This document shows positions 37,662 to 46,400 of a stretch of 48,176 nt of DNA, one piece after another. The stretch is taken from assembly GCA_002069725.1 (NCBI GenBank), contig MWBW01000020.1:1-48176 (forward strand). Reading direction: 5' to 3'. The position numbers were made by a program, and so were the translations under genes. Every line of letters starts with the position of its first letter. The first letter of the stretch is position 1. This DNA is from Firmicutes bacterium ADurb.Bin248 (GTDB lineage: Bacteria; Bacillota; Clostridia; Christensenellales; CAG-138). The notes under the pieces were generated by a model. It made no database searches, was not told the DNA's origin, and saw only the letters and a program-made list of their open reading frames with translations.

Positions 37662-38419
37662 GGTATAAACTCCTTCGTGTCGAAATTCCTGTATTCCACG
37701 CGCGTCAGCACGAGCCCCGCGGCGGGGGCGGTCGGCCCCGCGTCGCTGCGCAGACCCGAGGCGAGCGCCTTTTGCATGGAGGAAACGCCGCGCCTGCCCA
37801 TGCCGATCTCCGCCATGGTGCCAGCGAGTATGCGCACCATGTTGTAGAGGAAGCCGCTGCCCGCGATGTCGTAGGTTACAAGCCTGCCCGCGTCCGTCCA
37901 GCGGGATTCGTAGATCGTGCGCACGGTGCTCTCGGGCTCTATGCCGCTCGCGCGGAACGCCGCGAAATCGCGCTGCCCGAGTATCGCCCGGGCCGCTTCG
38001 TTCATCGCTTCAACGTCGAGCGCGCCGTATACGTGCAGCGCGGTGTTTCGCGTGAACGGGTCCGCGTGCGGGCTGTGCTGGAGCCGGTATCGGTAGTGCT
38101 TTTTCAATACGTCGAAGCGCGCATGGAAGCCTTCGGCCTCATCGCTGTACGCGACGCGGATGTCCCGCGGCAACCCCGCGTTGAGCGCGTAGGCGAACTT
38201 TTCCGGCGGGATGCGCGAAGCCGTATCGAAGTGCGCCACCTGCGCGAGCGCGTGCACGCCGCTGTCCGTCCTGCCCGAGGCGTGGACGACGGTTTTTTCG
38301 CCCGTGAGCCTTTCGATTTCCTCCTCCACGACCTGCTGCACGCCCAGGCCCGTGAGCTGCCTCTGCCAGCCCTCGTAGCCCGTGCCGTCGTATTGGAGTA
38401 TCATGCGTACGCGCGTCAT
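37643..38419 (-). CDS. truA: tRNA pseudouridine(38-40) synthase TruA
   Basis: A 258-residue enzyme that isomerises uridines 38-40 in the tRNA anticodon stem-loop. The catalytic Asp52 lies in the conserved SGRTDSGVHA motif. Other TruA signatures are YDGTGYEGWQRQ near the start, FHARF, and FLYNMVRILAGTM. Length is normal. In Firmicutes truA often follows ecfT; here a small membrane-protein gene lies between them with ATGA overlaps. Confidence 0.95.
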   Translation of the reverse strand: MTRVRMILQYDGTGYEGWQRQLTGLGVQQVVEEEIERLTGEKTVVHASGRTDSGVHALAQVAHFDTASRIPPEKFAYALNAGLPRDIRVAYSDEAEGFHARFDVLKKHYRYRLQHSPHADPFTRNTALHVYGALDVEAMNEAARAILGQRDFAAFRASGIEPESTVRTIYESRWTDAGRLVTYDIAGSGFLYNMVRILAGTMAEIGMGRRGVSSMQKALASGLRSDAGPTAPAAGLVLTRVEYRNFDTKEFIPCQTYW

Positions 38420-38817
38420 TTGAGCGGCAGCGCCTCCCCGTTTGCGCCCTGCAAAAAGCAGAGCTCGATGGTCCCGTCCCGAAGGTAGATCGTGACCACG
38501 CCCTCGTCCGCGTTCGCGAGCAGCGCCGTGATGTCGCCGGCGGCGTTCACATCCGACGGGAAGCCGCAGGCCTTGCTCGCCGCGATTGCGTCCGCAAGAT
38601 CGGCCCCTTGTTCGCCCAGCAGCGCCGCGATGGACGTATCCTGCGCGCCGCCGAGCACATAGAAGTCCTCCGCCGTGAAATCATACCCGTAGGCATTGAT
38701 CTGCTTTGCGAGATCGGCGAGCGGGTCGTTGCGCGCGATGTCGAGGCTCAAAAGTATCGCGAGCGCGAGCAGCGCCGCCGCGGCGATGAGTGTGACGTTG
38801 CGCGCCCGCGCGCTCAA
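38416..38817 (-). CDS. Small single-pass membrane protein of unknown function
   Basis: A 133-residue protein I do not recognise. The N-terminus is a basic ARAR cluster then a hydrophobic helix (VTLIAAAALLALAILLSL); the remainder (about 100 residues) is an extracytoplasmic domain with mixed alpha/beta pattern ending LCFLQGANGEALPLK. I place the start at TTG 38817, which overlaps the ecfT stop (TTGA) and has AAAGG about 9 bases upstream. The stop overlaps truA (ATGA). Translation coupling on both sides suggests a real gene. A role with the ECF transporter is possible but unsupported. Confidence 0.62.
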   Translation of the reverse strand: MSARARNVTLIAAAALLALAILLSLDIARNDPLADLAKQINAYGYDFTAEDFYVLGGAQDTSIAALLGEQGADLADAIAASKACGFPSDVNAAGDITALLANADEGVVTIYLRDGTIELCFLQGANGEALPLK

Positions 38818-39620
38818 AACAAAAGCCTTTGGCCGATGATGATGGCGGCCGACATCAGGGCCAGCGCGAGGCCCGCGAGCCCGTCGGCCCACTGGAGCTT
38901 CAGGATACGCATGCGCGTACGTCCCTCGCCGCCGTGGTAGCAGCGGCTCTCCATGGCCATCGCCAGCTCGTCCGCTCTGCGGAACGCGCTTACGAACAGC
39001 GGCACGAGCACCGGCACCATGGCCTTGGCGCGTTTGACGAGATTGCCGGATTCGAAGTCCGCGCCGCGCGCCATCTGCGCCTTCATGATCTTATCCGCCT
39101 CCTCGATGAGCGTGGGGATGAAGCGAAGCGCGATGGTCATCATCATCGAAAGCTCGTGCGCCGGGAAGCCGAGCTTCGCGAGCGGGGTCAGCAGCTTTTC
39201 CATGCCGTCCGTGAGGGCGATGGGGGTCGTGGTGAGCGTCATCAGGCTCGTGCCGAGCAAAAGGAGTATGAGCCGCAGCGTGATGAACGCCGCCTGCCAC
39301 ACGCCGCCTTGGGTGACATGGATGAACTTCCAGTCGAAAAGCGGATCGCCCGTTGTTACCATAAACAGGTTGATGACGAACATGAAAACGAGCAGCAGCG
39401 CGATGGGTTTAAGCGACTTTATCAGATAGCTCAGCGGCACGCGCGCAATCAGCGTCGTCATCAGAACGAACAGCGCGGGCAAAACGTAGAGCGGCAGCTC
39501 GGTTACGAGGAACACGATGGCGATGTAGGCGATCATGCCCACGAGCTTCGTGCGCGGATCGAGCCGATGTATGGCGGAGTTTCCCGGGAAATATTGACCC
39601 AATGTGATATCCTTGATCAC
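38814..39620 (-). CDS. ecfT: ECF transporter transmembrane subunit EcfT
   Basis: A 268-residue membrane protein that couples the two ECF ATPases to S components. It has the DPRTKLVGMIAYIAIVF start of the first helices and the cytoplasmic coupling helix with AQMARGADFESGN, containing an Ala-Arg-Gly motif that contacts an ATPase groove. The GTG start at 39620 overlaps the EcfA2 stop (GTGA). Several helices follow the standard EcfT topology. Confidence 0.92.
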   Translation of the reverse strand: MIKDITLGQYFPGNSAIHRLDPRTKLVGMIAYIAIVFLVTELPLYVLPALFVLMTTLIARVPLSYLIKSLKPIALLLVFMFVINLFMVTTGDPLFDWKFIHVTQGGVWQAAFITLRLILLLLGTSLMTLTTTPIALTDGMEKLLTPLAKLGFPAHELSMMMTIALRFIPTLIEEADKIMKAQMARGADFESGNLVKRAKAMVPVLVPLFVSAFRRADELAMAMESRCYHGGEGRTRMRILKLQWADGLAGLALALMSAAIIIGQRLLF

Positions 39621-40477
39621 GCTTCGGCCCCCTTCCCGAAAAGCCGCAGCAGCGCCTTTTCCATCATGGCCCTGTCGTAGATGCCGGAGGGGATGTCCGC
39701 CCCGCGCGCGCGAAGCTCCATGCAAAGGCGCGAAACCTGCGGCACGTCGAGCCCGACGGAGACGAGCAGCTCGCTCTGGGCGAACACGTTCTCGGTGCTG
39801 TCCACCATCAACAGGCTCCCCTCGTTCAATACGGCCACGCGCTCGGCGCGGTCCGCGAGGTCGTCCATGGCGTGCGAAATCATGACCACGGCGCAGCCGA
39901 GCGTCGCGCGCAGGCTGTCTATCGTAGCGAGTATGGCGCGCCGCCCGAGCGGGTCGAGGCCCGCCATGGGCTCGTCCAATACGAGGTACTTGGGCTTCAT
40001 GGCGATGATGCCCGCGAGCGCCGCGCGCCGCTTCTCGCCGCCCGAGAGCTCAAAGGGCGATTTATCCCGGAAGCGCCCCGGCTCGAGGCCGACGAGCGCG
40101 AGCGCCTCGTCCGCGCGCGCCATGGCCTCCGCCTCGGGCACGCCCATGTTCCTGACGCCGAAGGCGACGTCCTTCGCGACGGTTTCCTCAAAGAGCTGGT
40201 ATTCGGGATACTGGAACACCATGCCCACGAGCCTTCGCCCGAGGCGGCGCTGCTTCTTGTCCGCCATGTCGTAGCCGTCCACCGTGACCCTGCCCGAGGT
40301 CGGCTGCAAAAGGCCGTTGAGGTGCTGCACGAGCGTGCTCTTGCCGCTGCCCGTGTGCCCGATGAGGCCGAGGAACTCGCCGTCGCGCACGGTGAGCCCG
40401 ATGTCCTTCAAGGCCGCGTCGGTGAGCGCGCTGCCCTGCATGTAGGTGTAATTCAGCTTTTCGACAACGATCGGCAT
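39617..40477 (-). CDS. ecfA2: ECF transporter ATPase EcfA2
   Basis: A 286-residue ABC ATPase with Walker A GHTGSGKST, Q-loop FQYPEYQLFEETV (typical of EcfA2), signature LSGGEKRRAAL, Walker B YLVLDEPMAGLD and switch His in MISHAMDD. It forms a heterodimer with EcfA1 and binds EcfT. It overlaps ecfA1 by 25 bases. Confidence 0.94.
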   Translation of the reverse strand: MPIVVEKLNYTYMQGSALTDAALKDIGLTVRDGEFLGLIGHTGSGKSTLVQHLNGLLQPTSGRVTVDGYDMADKKQRRLGRRLVGMVFQYPEYQLFEETVAKDVAFGVRNMGVPEAEAMARADEALALVGLEPGRFRDKSPFELSGGEKRRAALAGIIAMKPKYLVLDEPMAGLDPLGRRAILATIDSLRATLGCAVVMISHAMDDLADRAERVAVLNEGSLLMVDSTENVFAQSELLVSVGLDVPQVSRLCMELRARGADIPSGIYDRAMMEKALLRLFGKGAEA

Positions 40478-41268
40478 ACCGCTTGCGCCATATCCTCCAC
40501 TGTGAGTATATCCTCGCCCAGATCCACGCCGTTTTCCCGGAGCGCGTCCGCGAGCTCCTTCATCGCGGGCACGTCGAGGCGGTGGCGGCGAAGCTCGTCC
40601 TTTTGCGGCGGGCCCGCCATGAGCAGTTTCCCCTCGCTCATCACGGCGATGCGCGAGGCCGCGAGCGCCTCCTCCATATATTGCGTGATCATCACGACCG
40701 TGATGCCTTTTTCCCTGTGCAGGCGCGACACGGTCTCGATGATCTCCCGCCTGCCGCGCGGGTCGAGCATGGCCGTCGCCTCGTCGAGCACGAGCACCTC
40801 CGGCTCCATGGCGAGCATGCCCGCGATGGCGATTCGTTGTTTCTGCCCGCCCGAGAGCATGTGCGGCGCGCCGGTCGCGTATTTGGTCATGCCCACGGAA
40901 GCGAGCGCCGCGTCGACGCGCTGCCGGATCTCCTGCGGCGGCACGCCGAGGTTTTCCGGCCCGAAGGCGACGTCCTCCTCGACGACGGTGGTCACGAGCT
41001 GGTTGTCCGGATTCTGGAAGACCATGCCGACCTTCTGGCGTATGGCGAGCGTCAGCTTCGGGTCGGCCGTATCCATGCCGTCCACAAGCACCTTGCCGCC
41101 GCTTGGCAGCAGCAGCGCGTTGAGGTGCTTGGCGAGTGTGCTCTTGCCGCTGCCGTTGTGGCCGACCACGGCGAGGAACTCGCCCCTTTCTATGGAGAGC
41201 GCCACATCCTCGAGCGCGGGGCTCGCCCCGTCCTCGTAGCGGTAGGTGACGTTTTGCAGCTCGATCAT
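40453..41268 (-). CDS. ecfA1: ECF transporter ATPase EcfA1
   Basis: A 271-residue ABC ATPase with Walker A GHNGSGKST, Q-loop FQNPDNQLVTTVVEEDV (typical of EcfA1), signature LSGGQKQRIAI and Walker B VLVLDEATAMLDP. The switch position after MIT reads Gln rather than His (VMITQYMEEA), as is usual in EcfA1. It is the first gene of an operon running through ecfA2, ecfT, a small membrane protein, truA, a dehydrogenase and an S component. Confidence 0.94.
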   Translation of the reverse strand: MIELQNVTYRYEDGASPALEDVALSIERGEFLAVVGHNGSGKSTLAKHLNALLLPSGGKVLVDGMDTADPKLTLAIRQKVGMVFQNPDNQLVTTVVEEDVAFGPENLGVPPQEIRQRVDAALASVGMTKYATGAPHMLSGGQKQRIAIAGMLAMEPEVLVLDEATAMLDPRGRREIIETVSRLHREKGITVVMITQYMEEALAASRIAVMSEGKLLMAGPPQKDELRRHRLDVPAMKELADALRENGVDLGEDILTVEDMAQAVCRSLSKS

Positions 41269-41306
41269 GGCGCGCGGAATCCCCTCACAGTAATATCCAA
41301 AATAAT

Positions 41307-41335
41307 ATTATAGACCAAGGGGAAGGGAAAAGCAA
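41307..41335 (-). promoter_or_regulatory. SigA-type promoter of the ecf operon
   Basis: Minus strand TTGCTT (41335-41330), 17-base spacer, TATAAT (41312-41307), 39 bases before the EcfA1 start. Confidence 0.65.
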
Positions 41336-41371
41336 ACGGAGGAGGATGAAAGGCAGTTGCGTCCCCGCTGC

Positions 41372-42250
41372 TCACGCGAACAGCTTTTCCATATCCTGCG
41401 GCCATCCCGCCCCGGCCTCCACGACCTCCCCCGTCATCGGCTGCCTGAACCTTACAAAACTCGCGTGCAGCGCGGGCCTTTCGATGAGCGCCTGATTCTC
41501 CTCCCCGTAGAGCCAGTCGCCCGCGAGCGGGCAGCCGATATGGGCCATATGGACGCGGAGCTGATGCATGCGCCCCGTGCGGGGGATAAGCCGCACGAGC
41601 GAGATGCCGTTTCGCGTTTCCAGCGTTTCATACTCGGTGCGGGAAGGGACGCCGTCCGGCCGGACGGCCCTTTTGTAGCGCGAACCCTCCGCGAAGCCCG
41701 TCGGCGCGTCGATCGCGCCGTAGGGCGGATCGGGCGTCCCGACGCAGATGCCGGCGTATTCCTTATAAAAATCCCCGGTGCCGAGCTGCCGGCGCAGCAA
41801 CTCGTGGACGTAGCCCGACTTGGCGAAGGTCATCGCGCCCGACGTGCCGCGGTCGAGCCGGCTCACCGGGTGCGGCACGACGTCCGCGGGAAGGTACCAT
41901 GCGAGCGCGCCTTCGGCGTCGGGCATGTCCGGCGCGCGCGTGGAGGCGTGGCTCGCCATGCCCGCGGGCTTATCGATGACGACGACGTCCTCATCCTCAT
42001 ACAGGATGCCGAAATCCGCCTTGCGCGGCGCGGGGCGGGGCGCGGGGTCGTCGGAAACATCGACGCGCAGCACATCCCCCGCGCGGACGCGCGCCGTGGT
42101 GAAAACGCGCTCGCCGTTGAGCGCGATGCCCTCTTCGCGCCGCTTGAGCCTTCGCATGAGCGTCCCCGATACGCGGAGCTCGCGCGCGAGCAGGCTCTCG
42201 ACACTCCTGCCCTCCATGCTTTCATCGATTGTCAGCGTCAGCGCCTTCAT
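41372..42250 (-). CDS. RluA-family RNA pseudouridine synthase
   Basis: A 292-residue enzyme with an N-terminal S4-like domain (VESLLARELRVSGTLMRRLK) and a catalytic domain whose Asp133 lies in the RluA motif HPVSRLDRGTSG. Other signatures are VVVIDKPAGM and LIPRTGRMHQLRVH. It modifies uridines in rRNA or tRNA; the exact target cannot be assigned. It follows spoIID by 12 bases on the same strand, with no good ribosome-binding site, so coupling or read-through is likely. Confidence 0.92.
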   Translation of the reverse strand: MKALTLTIDESMEGRSVESLLARELRVSGTLMRRLKRREEGIALNGERVFTTARVRAGDVLRVDVSDDPAPRPAPRKADFGILYEDEDVVVIDKPAGMASHASTRAPDMPDAEGALAWYLPADVVPHPVSRLDRGTSGAMTFAKSGYVHELLRRQLGTGDFYKEYAGICVGTPDPPYGAIDAPTGFAEGSRYKRAVRPDGVPSRTEYETLETRNGISLVRLIPRTGRMHQLRVHMAHIGCPLAGDWLYGEENQALIERPALHASFVRFRQPMTGEVVEAGAGWPQDMEKLFA

Positions 42251-42262
42251 GGCGCTAGGATA

Positions 42263-43264
42263 TCATCCGCGCGCGATTTCGTCCAGCGTGCCGAGCGTGA
42301 TGCCCGTATAATAATGCGCGAGTATTTCCTTATAATCGCTTCCGTCCAGCGCCATGGCGCGCGCGCCGTACTGGCTCATGCCCACGCCGTGCCCGAAGCC
42401 GCGCGTGTCCACCTCGACCCCGTCGGAGGAGATGTCTATGGTGAAGCCCGCGCTGGGCAGGCCAAGCGCCGAGCGGAATTCGCGCCCCGTGATCGTGACC
42501 TCGCCCAGCCTCAGTTCCGTGACGCGCCCGCCCTCGGAGCGCGAGAGTATCTCCACCTGCTCCTCGAGATCGTTCGCCGTGAGCCCCGCCTCGGGAAACG
42601 CGTTGTTGAGCGCTTTGGCGAACTCCTTTCTCGTGTAGGAGAAGCTGTCCTCGTAGTGAGAGGCGTCCTCCTCGCCGGGGCTTATGACGCTCACGAGATA
42701 CGGCACGTCGGCGCCGAACACATCCGCCGCATCCTCCGTCCTGCCGCCGGAGTTCGAGAAGTACAGCGCGTCGATGGGCTTCCCGCCGTAGAGCGCCACG
42801 ACGCCGAGGGTTTCCTCGAGCGCGCGCTCGATCTTGTCCGCGTAGAACTGCGCGTCGTCGCCCCAGCGCTCCATATGTTCCTCGCGGGAGCGCCACGCCT
42901 GGCAGCAGGAGCTGTCGGAACACAGGTCGGCGCCGTGCCTGCCGCAGGGCTTTCCGCCGAAGGCCGCGAGCCTTTTGGCGGTATATGTGCGCGCGGAAAC
43001 GGCCTGCGCCTCGAGCGCCGCGGCCGGGAAGGAAGCCGGCATTTCCGAGGCGACCACGCCGAAAAGGTACTCCTCGAGCGGCAGGTCGAGCACCTCGCCG
43101 CGCTTCGCGTCGTAGAGCGCGACCGTCGGCGCCTCGGCCGGAGGGGGTTCCTCCTCCCGCAGCGCGCGCAGCGCGAAGCAGCCGCGCACCGACGCGACCG
43201 CGACGAGAAGCGCGAGCGTCAGCGCGGGGAGGCGCAGCGCCACGGGAAAAACGGTTTTTCTCAT
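42263..43264 (-). CDS. spoIID: SpoIID-like sporulation lytic transglycosylase
   Basis: A 333-residue exported or membrane-anchored protein. The N-terminal helix (VFPVALRLPALTLALLVAVA) is followed by the SpoIID domain: LPLEEYLFGVVASEMPASFP with Glu74 in the catalytic-glutamate position, QAVSARTYT, a Cys-rich segment (CGRHGADLCSDSSCC), YFSNSGGRTED and the C-terminal GFGHGVGMSQYGA. In Bacillus, SpoIID cuts peptidoglycan glycan strands during engulfment. Its presence is the best evidence in the window for a spore-forming lineage. No clear ribosome-binding site precedes the ATG. Confidence 0.92.
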   Translation of the reverse strand: MRKTVFPVALRLPALTLALLVAVASVRGCFALRALREEEPPPAEAPTVALYDAKRGEVLDLPLEEYLFGVVASEMPASFPAAALEAQAVSARTYTAKRLAAFGGKPCGRHGADLCSDSSCCQAWRSREEHMERWGDDAQFYADKIERALEETLGVVALYGGKPIDALYFSNSGGRTEDAADVFGADVPYLVSVISPGEEDASHYEDSFSYTRKEFAKALNNAFPEAGLTANDLEEQVEILSRSEGGRVTELRLGEVTITGREFRSALGLPSAGFTIDISSDGVEVDTRGFGHGVGMSQYGARAMALDGSDYKEILAHYYTGITLGTLDEIARG

Positions 43265-43338
43265 GCTATTATGTTTATTGAATAAATTGCGGCGTATTCA
43301 CGGTTACAGTTTATATATTTTCATTTATACGATTGATA

Positions 43339-43367
43339 TTGAATTGAGGATGCGCGAAAAGTATAAT
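43339..43367 (+). promoter_or_regulatory. SigA-type promoter for the NRPS gene
   Basis: TTGAAT (43339-43344), 17-base spacer, perfect TATAAT (43362-43367), about 69 bases before the GTG start, in an AT-rich island between divergent spoIID and the NRPS gene. Confidence 0.72.
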
Positions 43368-43435
43368 AATATGCGTATAGTTAGAAGTATCTGTCGGAAT
43401 AGGCTCATTTTTCTAGATGGGGGAGGTGCGGCGGA

Positions 43436-46400
43436 GTGCGCGACAATCGCCCTGAGTCAGCCCCTTACGCTTTGTCCTCGAACCAGATGAACATCTGGAA
43501 CGCGGAGAAGGCTTTTTCGGGCACCTCGATCAACGCCGTCTGCGCGACCATCCGCGTGCTGGGCGCGGTGGATATACCCGCGCTGCAAAAGGCGCTCGAC
43601 GCCGTCGTCAGCTCGGAGGCTCAGCTTCGCGCGCGCATCGCGCTCGAGGACGGCGCGCCCAAGCAGTACGTCTCGCCCTACGAGCACAGGCTGTTCCCCG
43701 TGTTCGACTTCACCAAGACCGACAGCACGGGCCTTTCCCACTGGGAGGATACCGTCGCGCGCGAGCCGATGAAGCTCATCGACGCGCCGCTTTACGATTT
43801 TCGCATCTTCCGGCAGAGCGAGTCCGAGGGCGGCATACTCGTCAAGCTGCACCACATCATCTCCGACGGCTGGTCGCAGATGCTTTTGAGCAACCGCATC
43901 GCGGAAACCTACCTCGCGCTGCTCTCCGGGCGCGAGGCGAAGCTCGTTCCCGGCCCGTCGTACGAGCTGCACGTCGAAAAGGAGAACGTCTATCTCGGCT
44001 CCCCCGCGCGCGGGAAGGACGAGGCTTTCTGGCGCGAGCGCCTCGAGGGCTTCGAGGGCGCTTCCGCGGTCAAGGACTGCCTTTCGGCGGACGTGAGCCC
44101 CGTGGGCAGGCGCAAGACCTTCCGCCTCTCGCACATGCTCAACCACCTGATCCGCGACTTCTGCGAGAAGTACAGGGTCGCGCCCTTCGCGGTCTACTAC
44201 ATGGCGCTCGCGATCTACCTCAACCGCGCCACGGGCGCGCGGCGCTTGGCCATAGGCGTGCCGGTATTCAACCGCATCGATTATCAGGAAAAGTCGACGC
44301 TGGGCATGTTTGTGAGCACGCTGCCTTTCCTCGGCGAGATCGACGAGCAGTGGAGCTTCGCGCGCTTCAACGAGGAGCTGATGGGGCAGTGGCTCGAGCT
44401 GCTGCGCCACCAGAGGCTGCCGTTCACACAGATCAGCGGCATTTCCAAGAAGCTCAACCCCGACGCAGGAGGCCTGTTCCACATCGTGCTCTCGTATCAG
44501 ACGAGCCGCATGTACAAGAGCGAGAACGCCTCCGTCGCCTTCACGGGGCGCTGGCATTACAGCGGGTATCAGGGCGAGCATCTTTTGATCCACCTGAGCA
44601 GCATGGAGGACAATTACCGCTTCTCCGTCGATTACGACTACCTCACGCAGATCTTCTCGGAGCAGGACATAGACAAGCTCCACGAATATCTGACCAACAT
44701 ACTGACCGACGCGCTCGCCGACCCGGACATGCCCGTCTGGAAGCTGCCCGTGATCGGCCTCGAGGAAAAGGGCAAGGTGCTCTTCTCGTTCAACCAGACC
44801 GCGAAATCCCTGCCCTGCGCCGACGTCCCCGCCATGCTGCGGCAGGCCGTGAAGGCGCACCCGCGGCGCGTGGCGGTCATACACGAGGGCCGCCGGCTCA
44901 CCTACGAGGCGCTGTTCTCGATGGCCTCGTCCTACGCGCGCGCGATCGACGCGCTCTGCCCCGACGGGGGCGGCGCAGTCGCCGTCTGCCTCGAAAAGGG
45001 CTTCCCGCTCGCGGCGGCGGTCGCGGCGGCGGCCGTCTCGGGCAGGACATGGCTGACTTTGCCCGAGGATACGCCGCCGGGCAGGCTCAACGAAATACTC
45101 GAGGATTCCGGCGCGGCGGTGCTCGTCTGCGCGCCGGGGGCGGAACCTCCGGGCTGCCGCGTCCCCGCGCTTTATCCTGAAAAGGCGGCCGGATACGATG
45201 CCTCGCCCTATCCCGAAAAGCCCGGCGCGAAGACCGCGTACATGGTCTATACCTCCGGCAGCACGGGCAGGCCCAAGGGCGTGCTCATCGGCCAGGAGAG
45301 CCTGGTCAACCTCGCCTCGGCCGCCCGCGCGCTCTACGGGCACGGCGCGGTGCTCTCGCTGTGCTCGCAGGGCTTCGACGTGTTCGTGATGGAATGCGCC
45401 GTATCGCTGATGAACGGGCGCACCATCGTGTTCCCCGAGCCCGGCGAACAGGAGGACCCGCGCGCGCTCGCGGCGCTGATTCGCGGCTTCGCCGTAGGCA
45501 ACCTGTTCCTGCCGCCCTCGCGGCTTGAGGCGTACATGCGCGAGCCGGAGTTCGCAAAGGCGCTGTGCTGCGTGGAGAGCATCGTCTGCGGCGGCGAGCG
45601 CTTCCCCGGCGAACTGACGCAGGCCGTTCGCCAATACTCGGAGGCTGCGGTCTACAACCAGTACGGCCCGTCGGAAACGACCATCGCCGTGAGCTACAAG
45701 CGCCTCAACGACGCCTCTGCCGTCACCATAGGCAAGCCCATGGACAACTGCCGCCTCTATGTGCTCGACGCGCATTTGCAGCCGCTGCCCATCGGCGTCG
45801 CGGGCGAGGTGTACATAGGCGGCCTGTGCGTGGGGCAGGGCTACCGCAATCTGCCGGAGCTCACCGAAAAGAGCTTCCTCCCGAGCCCCTTCGAGCCGGG
45901 CGACACGCTGTATCGCTCGGGCGACGCGGGCGCGTGGACGCCGGACGGAGAAATCGCGCTCGGCGGCAGGCTCGACGACCAGGTCAAGCTCCGCGGCCTT
46001 CGCATCGAGCCGCGCGAGATCGCCATGCGCCTCTCGGCGCACGAAAGGGTCGCCCAGGCCGCCGTGCGGGTCGTCAGCCGCGGGAGCGGTACGCTCATCG
46101 CCGCGTATTATATCTCCGATTCTGAAATTCCCGAGGCGGAGCTCACGGAGTTCCTGCGCTCGTACCTTCCCGTTTACATGCTGCCCGGCGCATACGTGCG
46201 CCTCGAGCGGATGCCCGTCACCCGCAGCGGCAAGATCGACTATCTCGCGCTGCCCGAGCCGGAACTTGCGGCGGGCGGCGCGCCCGCACGGGACGAAGCC
46301 GAGGCCGAAACGCTCGCGGTGTTCCGCGCAACGCTTCGCAACCCCGAGCTCGACGTCGAGAGCGATTATTTCCTCTCGGGCGGGGATTCGCTCACCGCCA

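Noticed and set aside
43265..43330. Sigma-E-type sporulation promoter before spoIID
   Set aside because: I see AT-rich text but no convincing match to the sigma-E -35 and -10 boxes at proper spacing.
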